Source of the DNA: Dermabacter sp.
GTDB lineage: Bacteria > Actinomycetota > Actinomycetes > Actinomycetales > Dermabacteraceae
Direction of reading: 5' to 3'
DNA length: 64,000 nt
Assembly: GCA_030538475.1 (NCBI GenBank)
Contig: JAUNTX010000005.1
Location: 62,001-126,000 of the forward strand
Shown piece after piece: positions 25,201-33,704 of the stretch. The notes under the pieces are model-generated. The model was not told the DNA's origin. It did not search any database and saw nothing but the letters and a program-made list of their open reading frames with translations. A program made the position numbers and the translations under genes. Within the stretch, counting starts at the first letter, position 1. Every line of letters begins with the position of its first letter.

Positions 25201-25277
25201 GCGCCATTAGCTCAGTTGGTTAGAGCAACTGACTCTTAATCAGTGGGTCCGGGGTTCGAGTCCCTGATGGCGCACCA
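25201..25277 (+). tRNA. tRNA-Lys(CTT), copy 1
   Basis: Acceptor GCGCCAT/ATGGCGC, anticodon arm CTGA-CTCTTAA-TCAG (anticodon CTT) and T-arm CGGGGTTCGAGTCCCTG. The terminal CCA (25275-25277) is encoded. The sequence recurs at 30742. Confidence 0.95.
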
Positions 25278-25279
25278 CC

Positions 25280-25310
25280 CGAAGCCCTCGCCGAACCGGC
25301 GGGGGCTTCG
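25280..25310 (+). terminator. Terminator of tRNA-Lys copy 1
   Basis: A 14-bp stem CGAAGCCCTCGCCG / CGGCGGGGGCTTCG (one G-T pair) begins 2 nt after the tRNA. The U tract is poor, unlike copy 2. Confidence 0.65.
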
Positions 25311-25351
25311 TCCTGCGTGCGAAAGCGAGGCTCCTGTGCCACTCTGGGCGT

Positions 25352-25498
25352 ATGGAATCCGTGCCCAACGTGAGTGACCCCGAGGCGCTCGAAGAGATCG
25401 AGCTTGCCGAGGACCTTGCTGCCTACCGTCGGGCGAAAGCTGCCGACGACGGCCAGCGCGTCACCCTCGCCGAGTTCCGCGCAAGCCTGTCCGCATAA
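25352..25498 (+). CDS. Small orphan antitoxin-like protein (48 aa)
   Basis: A 48-codon frame starting MESVPNVSDPEALEEIE and ending VTLAEFRASLSA looks like the C-terminal, toxin-binding half of Phd/RelB-type antitoxins (acidic helix, then a D-G-x-x-VTLAEFR tail). No DNA-binding part and no toxin gene are present; the next gene is on the other strand. It is either a truncated antitoxin or a small unknown protein. Codon bias matches the neighbourhood. Confidence 0.5.
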   Translation: MESVPNVSDPEALEEIELAEDLAAYRRAKAADDGQRVTLAEFRASLSA

Positions 25499-25532
25499 CG
25501 CTTCGCGCCGCCGACTGACGGCGCTCAACCCT

Positions 25533-26741
25533 TCACGTGGCGGCGTCTAGCGTCCGGCGCTGGCCGAGGGGTGGCAGCGCAGCAGCGATCGGACACGCGA
25601 TAAGCAGCAGGCTGCCGATGAGGAAAGCCGACGCGGGCTCAAACACCGCCAGCAGGGGAACTCCCAGGGCTGCACCGAGGGGCATGGCGCCCCAGACGAT
25701 CATCGAGAACGCTGCCGCTACTTGCCCCAGGTGCTCACGAGGCGTGAGGTTCATGCGCTGGGTGATCACGAGGATGTTCGTCGTGGTGATGGCGAAGCCA
25801 ATCATGAGACCGCCAAGAACGAACGCGAACACCGACACGGGGCCGAGGGGAATCGCTCGCACCACGCTGCCCACCGCGCCGAGGACCAGCATGGCTCGCC
25901 AGAGGTCCGCACTGTTCTTGAACTTCCCGTTCAAGGTGGGCAGTGCTAGAGAACCCGCAAAAACCCCGATACCAATGGCCCCCATGGCAAGTCCCAGGCC
26001 CACGCCCCTCACCCCCATCCCGTCAACAAGGTACGGCAGAGCCAGAGCTGATCCCACCCCTGCCGAACATCGCCACAGGGCGGTGACAATAGTGCTCTGC
26101 CGCACTTCTGGGGTCGTGAGAAGGAACCGGAATCCTTCGAGCAGCTTCGGCTTGGTGCGCGCTCCCGCTGGAGGGGCGTTGACCGCGAGGCTAAAAGGAA
26201 TCGCGAGGAGCGACAGTACTGCAGCGGCCATGAGGCCAGCGGGAGCGGAGAGCGTAGCCAGCGCTCCACCCACGAGCAGGGCGAGAAGTTCGATGGCCGA
26301 GGTCGAACGAAGTTGCCAGCTGTTGGCCTGCACCCGCTCGTCTTTTGCCACCAGCTTCGGGAGCGCCGCTTGGGAGGCAGTGGCTCGCACGACGGTGCCG
26401 CATCCGACGAGGAATCCCGTCGTCACCAGTATCGCGCCCGTAGGCGCGAGGGAATGGGCTATGCCGATCGAGGCCGCGGCCAACACAAGCGATGTCCCGC
26501 CCGACGCACAGACCAGAATCGTGCGAGCGTTGACGCGATCAGCCATGATCCCCGCCAGCATTCCGAGCAGCAGCCACGGCAGGCCCAGGGCCAGAGATAC
26601 CAGTGCAGGCCCGTACGGGGCGCCCTCCCACTGGTCGACCGCGATGACGGGCAAGAGGAAGGATACGAGGGTGCCGGCGGCGAAGACGATTGTCCCCGCT
26701 GACCACAGGGCAATAAATTGTCGATTGTCTATAAGGCTCAT
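25533..26741 (-). CDS. MFS exporter (DHA3/macrolide-efflux-like)
   Basis: The 402-residue protein has about 12 hydrophobic segments and starts MSLIDNRQFIALWSAGTIV, a pattern of DHA3-type drug or siderophore exporters. The loop 2-3 region reads AGIMADRVNART. The start at 26741 is preferred because a promoter (-35 TTGTGG, 16 bp, -10 GATAAT) lies over the first codons of the longer frame. Substrate unknown. No regulator is adjacent in the same direction. Confidence 0.75.
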   Translation of the reverse strand: MSLIDNRQFIALWSAGTIVFAAGTLVSFLLPVIAVDQWEGAPYGPALVSLALGLPWLLLGMLAGIMADRVNARTILVCASGGTSLVLAAASIGIAHSLAPTGAILVTTGFLVGCGTVVRATASQAALPKLVAKDERVQANSWQLRSTSAIELLALLVGGALATLSAPAGLMAAAVLSLLAIPFSLAVNAPPAGARTKPKLLEGFRFLLTTPEVRQSTIVTALWRCSAGVGSALALPYLVDGMGVRGVGLGLAMGAIGIGVFAGSLALPTLNGKFKNSADLWRAMLVLGAVGSVVRAIPLGPVSVFAFVLGGLMIGFAITTTNILVITQRMNLTPREHLGQVAAAFSMIVWGAMPLGAALGVPLLAVFEPASAFLIGSLLLIACPIAAALPPLGQRRTLDAAT

Positions 26742-26784
26742 AAACAACGATGATGGCGACCGGTTATGACCGATCGCCTGGCCA

Positions 26785-26817
26785 TATATTATCACGTTTT
26801 AGCCCACCCCCACAAGA
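26785..26817 (-). promoter_or_regulatory. Promoter of the MFS exporter
   Basis: On the minus strand TTGTGG is followed after 16 bp by GATAAT in an A/T-rich patch (CATATATTATCACG on the plus strand). Confidence 0.5.
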
Positions 26818-26839
26818 TTCTTGCGGGCCACACCGATAA

Positions 26840-27688
26840 CTACGCCGGGTCCCCATCCTGGGCCATGCGGGCCACGTGGAGCGCGAGGTAAGCGATTTCG
26901 TCTCTGGTGAGGGGGACGCCGAGGCGCAGCTGGACGATGGTGGCCAGCTGTTCGGCGGTGCGCAGCGCCTCGGGGTAGGCGGTACGGATGCCATCGCTGA
27001 TGAGCGAACTGGAGTCCACGAGCTGCTTGTGGTGGTGCACGCGCACGAAGAGGTAGCGCACGTGGGTGATGAAGCGGGCCACGCTGATCGAGTCTTGCGG
27101 GAGCACGAGGCCGAAGCGTTCGGAGACCACGGCGAGCATCTGGTGAATGACGCCCGTCATCGTGTACGTGAAGGAGAGGTCCCCGCTCTTGAAGCCGGAG
27201 TTCACAATGTGTAGGGCGAGCGCCACGGCCTCGCTGTCCGGCAGTGGATCGTCGAGGTAGGCGTTGACGGCGCTGAGCAAAATCTGCGCCTTGCGATACT
27301 CCTCGGTATAGAGGTGGGTGACTTCGGCTTCGAGCGGGTACACAACGGGCTCGTGGCCGCCGCGCCTGCGGGACAGGGAGCCGGCCACGTGATCGGCCAC
27401 GGCGATGACGAGGGCGGGGTTCGTGGAATCGGGGTTCTCGATGCCGCTCTCGGTGATCGCGAGGGAGACGGCCCGCACCACGTCCTGATCGATTTCGGCG
27501 AGGATCATGGCGAGGTGGTCGGGGTCGCGGCCGTCGGCCGGAACAAAGGTGCGCACGATCTTCTTCGGGTCCACGTGATCACCCGGCCGCGCCTGGAAGC
27601 CGAGGCCGCGGCCCGTGAGAATCACGTCCTGGCCCTGGGCGTCGCGTGAGAGCACCACGTTGTTGTTGAGCACGCGCAGGATCTGCAT
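26840..27688 (-). CDS. BglG/LicT-family transcriptional antiterminator
   Basis: The 282-residue protein has an N-terminal RNA-binding CAT domain (MQILRVLNNNVVLSRDAQGQ, about residues 1-55) and two PTS regulation domains (PRD1 and PRD2), which carry conserved His sites such as LALHIVNSG and LALHVARMA. It should bind a RAT hairpin and prevent termination when sugar is available, and be switched by PTS phosphorylation. ATG 27688 is set by the CAT domain. It lies 138 nt downstream of the PTS gene, after a hairpin. The only RAT I see is the one in the PTS leader. Confidence 0.9.
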   Translation of the reverse strand: MQILRVLNNNVVLSRDAQGQDVILTGRGLGFQARPGDHVDPKKIVRTFVPADGRDPDHLAMILAEIDQDVVRAVSLAITESGIENPDSTNPALVIAVADHVAGSLSRRRGGHEPVVYPLEAEVTHLYTEEYRKAQILLSAVNAYLDDPLPDSEAVALALHIVNSGFKSGDLSFTYTMTGVIHQMLAVVSERFGLVLPQDSISVARFITHVRYLFVRVHHHKQLVDSSSLISDGIRTAYPEALRTAEQLATIVQLRLGVPLTRDEIAYLALHVARMAQDGDPA

Positions 27689-27771
27689 CCGCGCCCCACC
27701 CCCTCTAGTCTGCGCACCACGCGCATCACCGGCCATTGTGTCAGGCTTTGTGCAGAAAACTAAAGCCTGGC

Positions 27772-27815
27772 AGGCCGAAGGCGGCCGCGCGGTGATGGCA
27801 CGGCCGCCTTCGGCG
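27772..27815 (-). terminator. Terminator between the PTS gene and its antiterminator gene
   Basis: GCCGAAGGCGGCCG pairs with CGGCCGCCTTCGGC across a loop of about 12 nt, followed by a TTTAGTTTTC stretch. It could reduce read-through into the antiterminator gene. Confidence 0.7.
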
Positions 27816-27826
27816 CCTGGAACTGC

Positions 27827-29908
27827 TTACTTCTGGACGCGGAGCACCACGTCGCCAGCGGACGCATCCGGGCTGGTCACGGGCTCGACGGAAGCGAGGC
27901 TCGCGGTGTTCGTGACGGTCATGATCGTCACGGTGCTGTAGCCAGCCGCGCGCACCTTGTCCATGTCCACGTTGACGAGCAGGTCGCCCACCTCAACGTG
28001 CTGGCCCTGTTCCACCTGGACGTCGAAGCCGTCACCGTTCATCTGCACGGTGTCGATGCCGACGTGGACGAGCACCTCGACACCATCATCGGACTTCAGT
28101 CCGAAGGCGTGTCCGGTCCCGGTCACGGTGATGACCTGGCCCTTGACGGGCGAGACGATCGTGCCGTTCGCGGAGTGAACGCCCACGCCTTCGCCGAGGG
28201 CCTTCGAGGAGAACACGGGGTCCTCCACGTCGGCTACGGGAACGACGGCGCCGCCGACGGGGGCGAACACGCTCGCTTCCCCGGTCTCGGACGCGGCTGA
28301 TACCGGGGTGGCGTCGGCCTGGCCCGCGGACGCTACCGCTCCCGCGCCCGCTGCCGCACCCGCACTGGCGGTGGCGCCGACGGTGGCAAGTTCGCGGTCG
28401 GCGTCGGCCTTTTCCGCGGCTTCGCGCTTGTCGCGAGCGGCGTTGGCTTCCGCGCGCTGCTCGGGGGTCATGTAGTCAGAGAGCACCACGAGGATCATCG
28501 AGATGAAGAACGAGGCGGCGATGGCCACCGCGTACAGGCCCATCGAGGAGAACACGGGGATGGTGAGGAGCGAGGTGAACGCGAACGCGCTCGCCTTCAC
28601 GCCGCCGCCGATACCGATGATCAGGCCACCCACGAACGCACCGACCAGCAGGCGCGGGTAGATGCGCTTGTAGCGCAGGTGAATGCCGTAGAGCGACGGT
28701 TCGGAAATACCACCGAGCAGGCCCGCGGCGAGCGCGCCGGTTGCGGTCTGGCGCATCTGGATTTCGCGGTTGCGGATCGCGAGGATCAGCACACCGGCGG
28801 TGGCGCCGAAGGCTGCGAAGTTCCACGCGCCCATGGGGCCCTGGATGTAGTCGTACCCGAGGGTCTGAATGTTCAGCAGCATCACGGCGTTGATGGGCCA
28901 GTGCAGGCCCAGCGGCACCATGAAGGGGTAGGCCAGCGGGATCACAATGGCGAAGATGAACGGCGAGAAGTTGTTGACCGCGGCGAGGACTCCGGCCAGG
29001 CCGGCACCGGCGAACACGCCGATCGGGCCGATGACGAAGGCCATGAGCGGGAACATGATGAGCATCGCGAGGAACGGCACGAACACGAGCTGCACGTTCT
29101 CGGGGATGAGGCGGCGAAGGCCCTTGTAGAGCGGGCCCAGCACCGCGGCCATGAGCAGCGGCGGGAACACCTGCGAGCCGTAGTCACGCAGCGCGAGCGG
29201 GATGCCGAACACTTCGACGTACTGCACGTCGGTGCCGAACAGCTTGGTGGTTTCCGCACCGTCCATCATGCCGGCGAAGCCGGGAAGCATGAGCAGACCC
29301 ATGATGGCGAAGCCCACCCACGGATCGGCGCCCACCTTCTTGGAGGCGTTGTAGGCGACCATGAGCGGCAGGAAGTAGAACACGGCCTGCCACAGCAGGT
29401 TGACGAAGCCCCAGCTGGTGCCGAGGTCCGTGCGGGGGTCGGCCCAGTTGCCGATCACGCCGGTGGTGGCCAGCAGCGACATGGCCGTGATGAACAGCGA
29501 GGCGCCCAGCAGCGCGCCGATGATCGGGCGGAACGAATCGGACAGGAACTCGAAGAAGCCATCGAGCCACGCGAACTTGCCGCGGGGGCCCTGGCTGCGG
29601 GCGGCAGCCTTGATGTCCTCATCCGACTTCGAGGCCTGGCCCGCGCCGGTCATGGACTCGAGGCCCATGATCTCGTTGTAGACGTTGGTGACGGCGCCGC
29701 CGATCACCACCTGGTAGCGGTCGCCCGCCTGGGGGACGGTTCCCATGACGACGGGAATCCCATCGAGGGAATCCTTGTCAACCTTCGTGCCGTCGTGAAG
29801 CTGGAACCGAAGACGGGTAGCGCAGTGGGTCAGGGATTCAATATTCCCTGCCCCACCCACGCCCTCAACAATCTGCTCTGCGGCAGATGTGGCGGTGGAT
29901 TTAGCCAT
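27827..29908 (-). CDS. PTS beta-glucoside-type EIIBCA permease
   Basis: The 693-residue protein imports and phosphorylates a sugar at the membrane. Order of domains: EIIB with phospho-Cys29 (SLTHCATRLRF), EIIC with about ten membrane segments (about 110-470), an Ala-rich linker, and EIIA with phospho-His in VLVHVGIDTV. The order BCA and the BglG-type antiterminator fit the glucoside/sucrose/trehalose group. No phosphoglucosidase is nearby, so the sugar is not known. The ATG at 29908 has AAGGAAG upstream; the longer frame would lie inside the leader terminator. Confidence 0.9.
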   Translation of the reverse strand: MAKSTATSAAEQIVEGVGGAGNIESLTHCATRLRFQLHDGTKVDKDSLDGIPVVMGTVPQAGDRYQVVIGGAVTNVYNEIMGLESMTGAGQASKSDEDIKAAARSQGPRGKFAWLDGFFEFLSDSFRPIIGALLGASLFITAMSLLATTGVIGNWADPRTDLGTSWGFVNLLWQAVFYFLPLMVAYNASKKVGADPWVGFAIMGLLMLPGFAGMMDGAETTKLFGTDVQYVEVFGIPLALRDYGSQVFPPLLMAAVLGPLYKGLRRLIPENVQLVFVPFLAMLIMFPLMAFVIGPIGVFAGAGLAGVLAAVNNFSPFIFAIVIPLAYPFMVPLGLHWPINAVMLLNIQTLGYDYIQGPMGAWNFAAFGATAGVLILAIRNREIQMRQTATGALAAGLLGGISEPSLYGIHLRYKRIYPRLLVGAFVGGLIIGIGGGVKASAFAFTSLLTIPVFSSMGLYAVAIAASFFISMILVVLSDYMTPEQRAEANAARDKREAAEKADADRELATVGATASAGAAAGAGAVASAGQADATPVSAASETGEASVFAPVGGAVVPVADVEDPVFSSKALGEGVGVHSANGTIVSPVKGQVITVTGTGHAFGLKSDDGVEVLVHVGIDTVQMNGDGFDVQVEQGQHVEVGDLLVNVDMDKVRAAGYSTVTIMTVTNTASLASVEPVTSPDASAGDVVLRVQK

Positions 29909-29947
29909 ATCGAACTTCCTTGATCGAGCGATAACGCTGCTGGTGAA

Positions 29948-29986
29948 TAAAAAAAGACCCGACACCCCGGGTAGGGCGTCAGGTCT
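29948..29986 (-). terminator. Leader terminator controlled by antitermination
   Basis: A strong GC stem (AGACCTGACGCC with GGTGTCGGGTCT, two G-T pairs) is followed by seven T on the minus strand. It lies about 40 nt before the PTS gene, and its upstream arm overlaps the RAT sequence. Confidence 0.85.
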
Positions 29987-30008
29987 TGCCTCGTGAGAGT
30001 AACAATCC
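29982..30008 (-). promoter_or_regulatory. RAT (ribonucleic antiterminator) site for the BglG-type protein
   Basis: The minus strand starts GGATTGTTACT and ends GAGGCAAGACC, matching the classic bgl RAT (GGATTGTTACT...GCAGGCAAAACC). Its last bases are shared with the terminator stem, so the two structures exclude each other. A possible -10 (TACTGT) lies about 30 nt upstream. Confidence 0.85.
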
Positions 30009-30184
30009 GGTGAACACTCGCGTTCGAAGCACACAGTAGCACGCGGCTCACGGGCTCGAAAGCAGCCCTAGGTCCCGACGCTCGGCGCTGCGCCGGATGC
30101 GTGGCGCGAGTAGCCGACGGGCGCGTGGGGGCGACACTGCCCGACCCGGCCGCGCCGACGCCTCCCCTGGCGAGCCTCGGCGGG

Positions 30185-30190
30185 CACAAT
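30185..30190 (+). promoter_or_regulatory. -10-like box of a probable leaderless ychJ transcript
   Basis: CACAAT is followed by 6 nt and the ATG at 30197. The first T of TANNNT is missing, so the case is weaker than for other genes here. Confidence 0.35.
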
Positions 30191-30196
30191 GGTGAC

Positions 30197-30622
30197 ATGA
30201 CCTCCGATACCCCCTGCCCGTGCGGCTCCGGCGACAGTTTCGGCGCGTGCTGTGGGCGCTTCCTCAGCGGCGATACCGCGGCACCGACGGCGGTGCAGCT
30301 CATGCGCTCGCGCTACACCGCGTACGCGCTCGGCACCCTGGAGTACGTGTACGACACGTGGCATCCGAGCACCCGTCCGTCCCGGGTTGAACTGGACGTG
30401 GGGGCCGACGGCGATGCGGCAGAAGGAACGGGCACCGCACCCCTTCGCTGGCTCCATTTGGCGATTGAGTCACACGAGGCGGGCGGCCCCTTCGATGACG
30501 AGGGCACCGTGACGTTTCGGGCCACCGCACGCGGTCCCGAGGGGCGCGTGGTGCTGCACGAGCGGTCACGGTTCGCGCGGGAAGACGGCGCGTGGCTGTA
30601 CGTTGACGGCGAGCAGTTCTGA
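30197..30622 (+). CDS. YchJ-family SEC-C motif protein (UPF0225)
   Basis: The 141-residue protein begins with a SEC-C zinc motif (CPCGSGDSFGACCG), followed by the YchJ core with MRSRYTAYALG and a cystatin-like domain ending RFAREDGAWLYVDG. The biochemical role of YchJ is not established. It is a single gene between the PTS leader and the second tRNA-Lys. Confidence 0.88.
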   Translation: MTSDTPCPCGSGDSFGACCGRFLSGDTAAPTAVQLMRSRYTAYALGTLEYVYDTWHPSTRPSRVELDVGADGDAAEGTGTAPLRWLHLAIESHEAGGPFDDEGTVTFRATARGPEGRVVLHERSRFAREDGAWLYVDGEQF

Positions 30623-30741
30623 ACGCGCCTGTCGGCCCTGCCCACACCGGCACCAGCCCTGTGACGTGCACCAAATTCTCCCCCGTCGGCCCCTGTGCCG
30701 CTAGCGCGGGACCGACGGAGGGGCTATAGTCTTTCTCTGTT

Positions 30742-30815
30742 GCGCCATTAGCTCAGTTGGTTAGAGCAACTGACTCTTAATCAGTGGGTCCGGGGTTCGA
30801 GTCCCTGATGGCGCA
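30742..30815 (+). tRNA. tRNA-Lys(CTT), copy 2
   Basis: The mature sequence is identical to the copy at 25201, but the discriminator A is followed by CAA rather than CCA. A TATAGT box (30725-30730) lies just upstream. Confidence 0.95.
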
Positions 30816-30820
30816 CAACC

Positions 30821-30851
30821 CGAAGCCCTCGCCGAACCGGCGGGGGCTTCG
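30821..30851 (+). terminator. Terminator of tRNA-Lys copy 2
   Basis: The same hairpin as after copy 1, here followed by TCGTTTTT, a better U tract. Confidence 0.75.
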
Positions 30852-30978
30852 TCGTTTTTCCTCGCTGGCTGCGCCGCCCAGCCCTCCCCTACGACGACCA
30901 GCCCCACGACGCAACCAAGGGTGATGGGCCGGTCGCACCCACCCCACCACCCACAGACTACGTTTATACGTACTTTGC

Positions 30979-30984
30979 TATTTT
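30979..30984 (+). promoter_or_regulatory. -10 box of the leaderless ArsR-M23 transcript
   Basis: TATTTT is followed by 6 nt and the ATG at 30991, with no ribosome site. Confidence 0.55.
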
Positions 30985-30990
30985 GGTGGG

Positions 30991-31563
30991 ATGCAGACAG
31001 ACATCAGCCACCTGACCGACCGCCTCGAGGCCCTCACGGCCCGCGTGGCCGCCCTCGAGGCCAGCCACGCACGCGGCCACCATGCGCCACCACACCACGC
31101 GCCGGAGCCTTCGGAGACGACCCCGACCGCCGGGGCCGAACACTCCGACACCTTTTGGGCGCTCAACGGCCTGGCCGAACGCCGAGGCGAGAGCCCGGAG
31201 ACCGAGCAGGGCGCCGTCATGATGGTGGGCTCGCTCGATCTTCCCTCGGGCGCCCCCGTGGCCTGGCAGTACGGCGCGGGAACGGAAGGGCTCATCGATC
31301 TCCCCTGGCAGGAGCGGGCAGCCGCACTTGCCGCCCTTGGGCACCCGGCGCGCCTGGAAATCCTGCGCCACCTCCTCCAGGGGGTCAGCACCACCGCGGA
31401 CCTTGCCGCGCTCGAGTCCCTCGGCACGACGGGCCAGCTGCATCACCATCTGCGCCAGCTGGTGGCGGCGGGCTGGGTGCAGCAGCGCGCTCGGGGCACC
31501 TACGAGGTCCCGGCCGCTCGCGTGGTTCCCCTCCTGCTCAGCATCGTGGGGGCGCAGCGATGA
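30991..31563 (+). CDS. ArsR-like winged-helix regulator with coiled-coil N-terminus
   Basis: The 190-residue protein has an N-terminal heptad-like helix (ISHLTDRLEALTARVAALEA) and a His/Pro-rich linker. Its C-terminal ArsR-type winged helix reads ALGHPARLEILRHLLQGVSTTADLA and then TGQLHHHLRQLVAAGWV. Metal-sensing Cys residues are absent. It overlaps the peptidase gene by ATGA and probably controls that two-gene operon. Confidence 0.8.
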   Translation: MQTDISHLTDRLEALTARVAALEASHARGHHAPPHHAPEPSETTPTAGAEHSDTFWALNGLAERRGESPETEQGAVMMVGSLDLPSGAPVAWQYGAGTEGLIDLPWQERAAALAALGHPARLEILRHLLQGVSTTADLAALESLGTTGQLHHHLRQLVAAGWVQQRARGTYEVPAARVVPLLLSIVGAQR

Positions 31564-32432
31564 CCGGACTTCTCATGAGCGCCTATCGTGTGCGCGGCAT
31601 CGTCTACTACGCCTCCATCGTGGTGGTCCTCGCCGCAGTCCTCACCCGGAGTTTTGCCCCGGGCACGGTCGTGGCCTCCGCGCTCGGCGCCGGCATCATC
31701 CCTGCCCTGAGTCTCGTCGCCCTCGCCATTCTCCTGACCTTCCTGGGGCCGCGCTACCTCTCCGAAGGCCCCACGCTGACTGTCTCCTCTCCCGTCCACG
31801 GGCTGTGGGAGGCCCTCAACAGTCCCGCCACGAGCGTGCCGAGCCACGGCGTGCGTGCCTGGGGTCAGGCGTACGCGATTGACCTGGTTCACCGCCCCGT
31901 CGGCGGCAGTGGCGCTCGGTTCGGCGACGGCGCGTATCTGGCGCCCGAAGCGTTCGACGGGTTCGGGCAGAGCGTGCACGCCATGATTGACGGCGAGGTG
32001 GTCCGCGCGACCGGCCGGCACCGGGACCACCGCTCCCGCACGAGCGCCGCGGCGGTTCTCCTGATGCTGCTGGAGGGCGCGGTGCGCGAGATGGGCGGCC
32101 CGTCCTTCATCCTCGGCAATCACGTGAGCATCCGCGGGGCCGACGGCACCGTGGCCGTGGTCGCGCACCTGGCGCGAGGGTCCTTGAGGGTCAAGGTTGG
32201 GGACCGGGTGCGTGCGGGTCAGGTGATCGGCGCGTGCGGCAACTCGGGAAATAGCAGCGAGCCTCACGTGCATGCTCAGCTCATGGATCGTATCTCCCCG
32301 TGGATCGCCGTGGGTGTGCCGATGGCGTTTGCCGACATCGAGATGAGCGGTGACGGCAAGGAGCCGAGCGGGCGCCACGACATGCTGCCCGCGACGGGGC
32401 GAAACAATGAGCGCGCCACCCGGTTGAGGTGA
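31560..32432 (+). CDS. Membrane-anchored M23-family (LytM-like) peptidase
   Basis: The 290-residue protein has two N-terminal hydrophobic segments (about 12-60) and an extracytoplasmic M23 domain. Zinc-site residues are recognisable in SHGVRAWGQAYAIDLV (His, Asp), VVAHLARGS and PHVHAQLM. The family cuts peptidoglycan cross-bridges, but the fused transmembrane part and its ArsR partner suggest a regulated sensor or immunity-type role instead. Its ATG overlaps the ArsR stop. Confidence 0.8.
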   Translation: MTGLLMSAYRVRGIVYYASIVVVLAAVLTRSFAPGTVVASALGAGIIPALSLVALAILLTFLGPRYLSEGPTLTVSSPVHGLWEALNSPATSVPSHGVRAWGQAYAIDLVHRPVGGSGARFGDGAYLAPEAFDGFGQSVHAMIDGEVVRATGRHRDHRSRTSAAAVLLMLLEGAVREMGGPSFILGNHVSIRGADGTVAVVAHLARGSLRVKVGDRVRAGQVIGACGNSGNSSEPHVHAQLMDRISPWIAVGVPMAFADIEMSGDGKEPSGRHDMLPATGRNNERATRLR

Positions 32433-32458
32433 CGCGCTCAATGAGGGGTGGCCGGGAC

Positions 32459-33208
32459 TTACTCTGCCTGTCGGAGGAAGTCTTCGGCGCCGCCCACCAG
32501 TTCGATGTGCCCGGTGGGCACGTCGGCTGAGGCCATCTTCGCGATCTCTTCGGCAAATTCGGCCACGGTGTAGAGCCTGCCCGCGGCTTCGCGGCGAGCC
32601 TCGAGGGCGCCGGGCTGCGCGCGGTTCAGCAGCGTCGCGGTGACGGTGCCTTCGATCATGTCGGCGGAGACCACGACGAAGCTCACGCCCTTCTCGCTCA
32701 TCTCGGGGATGCGGGCGGTGAGGGCGTCTTCGCCGGCGCGCTTCGACTTCGCCACGGCATCGTAAGCGTCCATGGTTTCAACGTCGTTGATGAAGTGCGC
32801 CTGGTGGCTCGTCACGAACACAACACGGCCGCCCACGCTCATCCGCTCGAGGGCAGCGCCGAGGGCGTAGACCTGGGCGTCGCGGTTGAGGCGGAGCGCG
32901 TAGTTTTCGCCGAGGTCGGTCTCCATGCCTCCGGAAGCGTTGAGCACGAGGAGGTCGAGCGAGCCGAACTCGTCGATCGCGGCCTGCATGAGCGCATCGA
33001 CGTCGGCCTCGTTCGTGAGATCGGCGCCGACGGCGATCGCGCGACCACCGGCCGCCTCAATCTCCTTGACCACCTTCTGCGCGCGGGGCGCCTTCTGGCG
33101 GTAGTTCACGACGACGTTCATGCCTGCGGCGGCAAGAATCTTCGCGGTATCGGCGCCGACGCCGCGGGAGGAACCAGTGATGACAGCGGTCTTGCCTAAC
33201 AGGGCCAT
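32459..33208 (-). CDS. SDR-family oxidoreductase
   Basis: The 249-residue protein has the NAD(P) loop GSSRGVGADTAKILAAAG and the NAS motif (LVLNASGG). The active-site area reads VFVTSHQAHF then AYDAVAKSKRAGEDAL, where Tyr and Lys do not have canonical YxxxK spacing. It may be catalytically atypical. It is a single gene that converges with the M23 peptidase. Function unknown. Confidence 0.8.
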   Translation of the reverse strand: MALLGKTAVITGSSRGVGADTAKILAAAGMNVVVNYRQKAPRAQKVVKEIEAAGGRAIAVGADLTNEADVDALMQAAIDEFGSLDLLVLNASGGMETDLGENYALRLNRDAQVYALGAALERMSVGGRVVFVTSHQAHFINDVETMDAYDAVAKSKRAGEDALTARIPEMSEKGVSFVVVSADMIEGTVTATLLNRAQPGALEARREAAGRLYTVAEFAEEIAKMASADVPTGHIELVGGAEDFLRQAE

Positions 33209-33278
33209 GGGTCAAGTGTCCTTACGTGAGATCGGAGGCTGATGAGCAGCGCGCGAGCGCGGCATCCATCCGCCCAGA

Positions 33279-33566
33279 CTACCGGGGAGAGGAAGAGGTT
33301 CGGGAGGCCAAGAGGGCGAGGCCGGCCACCACTGCGAGAACGCCGATGACGCCGCCTGCAACCCCGATGGCGGGGGCAGGCTTCACGCGACCGTCATCGG
33401 CGACGAAAAAACCCGTCGCGATATCCTTCGCCTCATTACCCCAGCGCTTGACAGCGTTCACAGGGTTCACACGGTCCACCAGTTCGTCAATGTCCGATGC
33501 GAGGTTGTCCTGCCTGCGCAGCGCCTCGTCCTTCATCGTTTCAAGGCTGGCCTTCTTCTTTGCCAC
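33279..33566 (-). CDS. DUF3618-like small membrane protein
   Basis: The 95-residue protein has a charged N-terminal helix (SLETMKDEALRRQDNLASDIDELVDRV) as in DUF3618, and one C-terminal transmembrane helix (AIGVAGGVIGVLAVVAGLALLA). GTG start at 33566 with GGGAGG upstream. Role unknown. Confidence 0.72.
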   Translation of the reverse strand: MAKKKASLETMKDEALRRQDNLASDIDELVDRVNPVNAVKRWGNEAKDIATGFFVADDGRVKPAPAIGVAGGVIGVLAVVAGLALLASRTSSSPR

Positions 33567-33704
33567 GGGGGCCTCCCACTCGTCGGTCCTGATTCCATGA
33601 CGCGGTGCATGTGCAGGTCACGGACATTCCTGACCATCTTATCGAGGGTCCCTGGGGGCCGGTGCACCCATACCGAACGGCAGTGCGACGCTGAGGTGTG
33701 GCCC

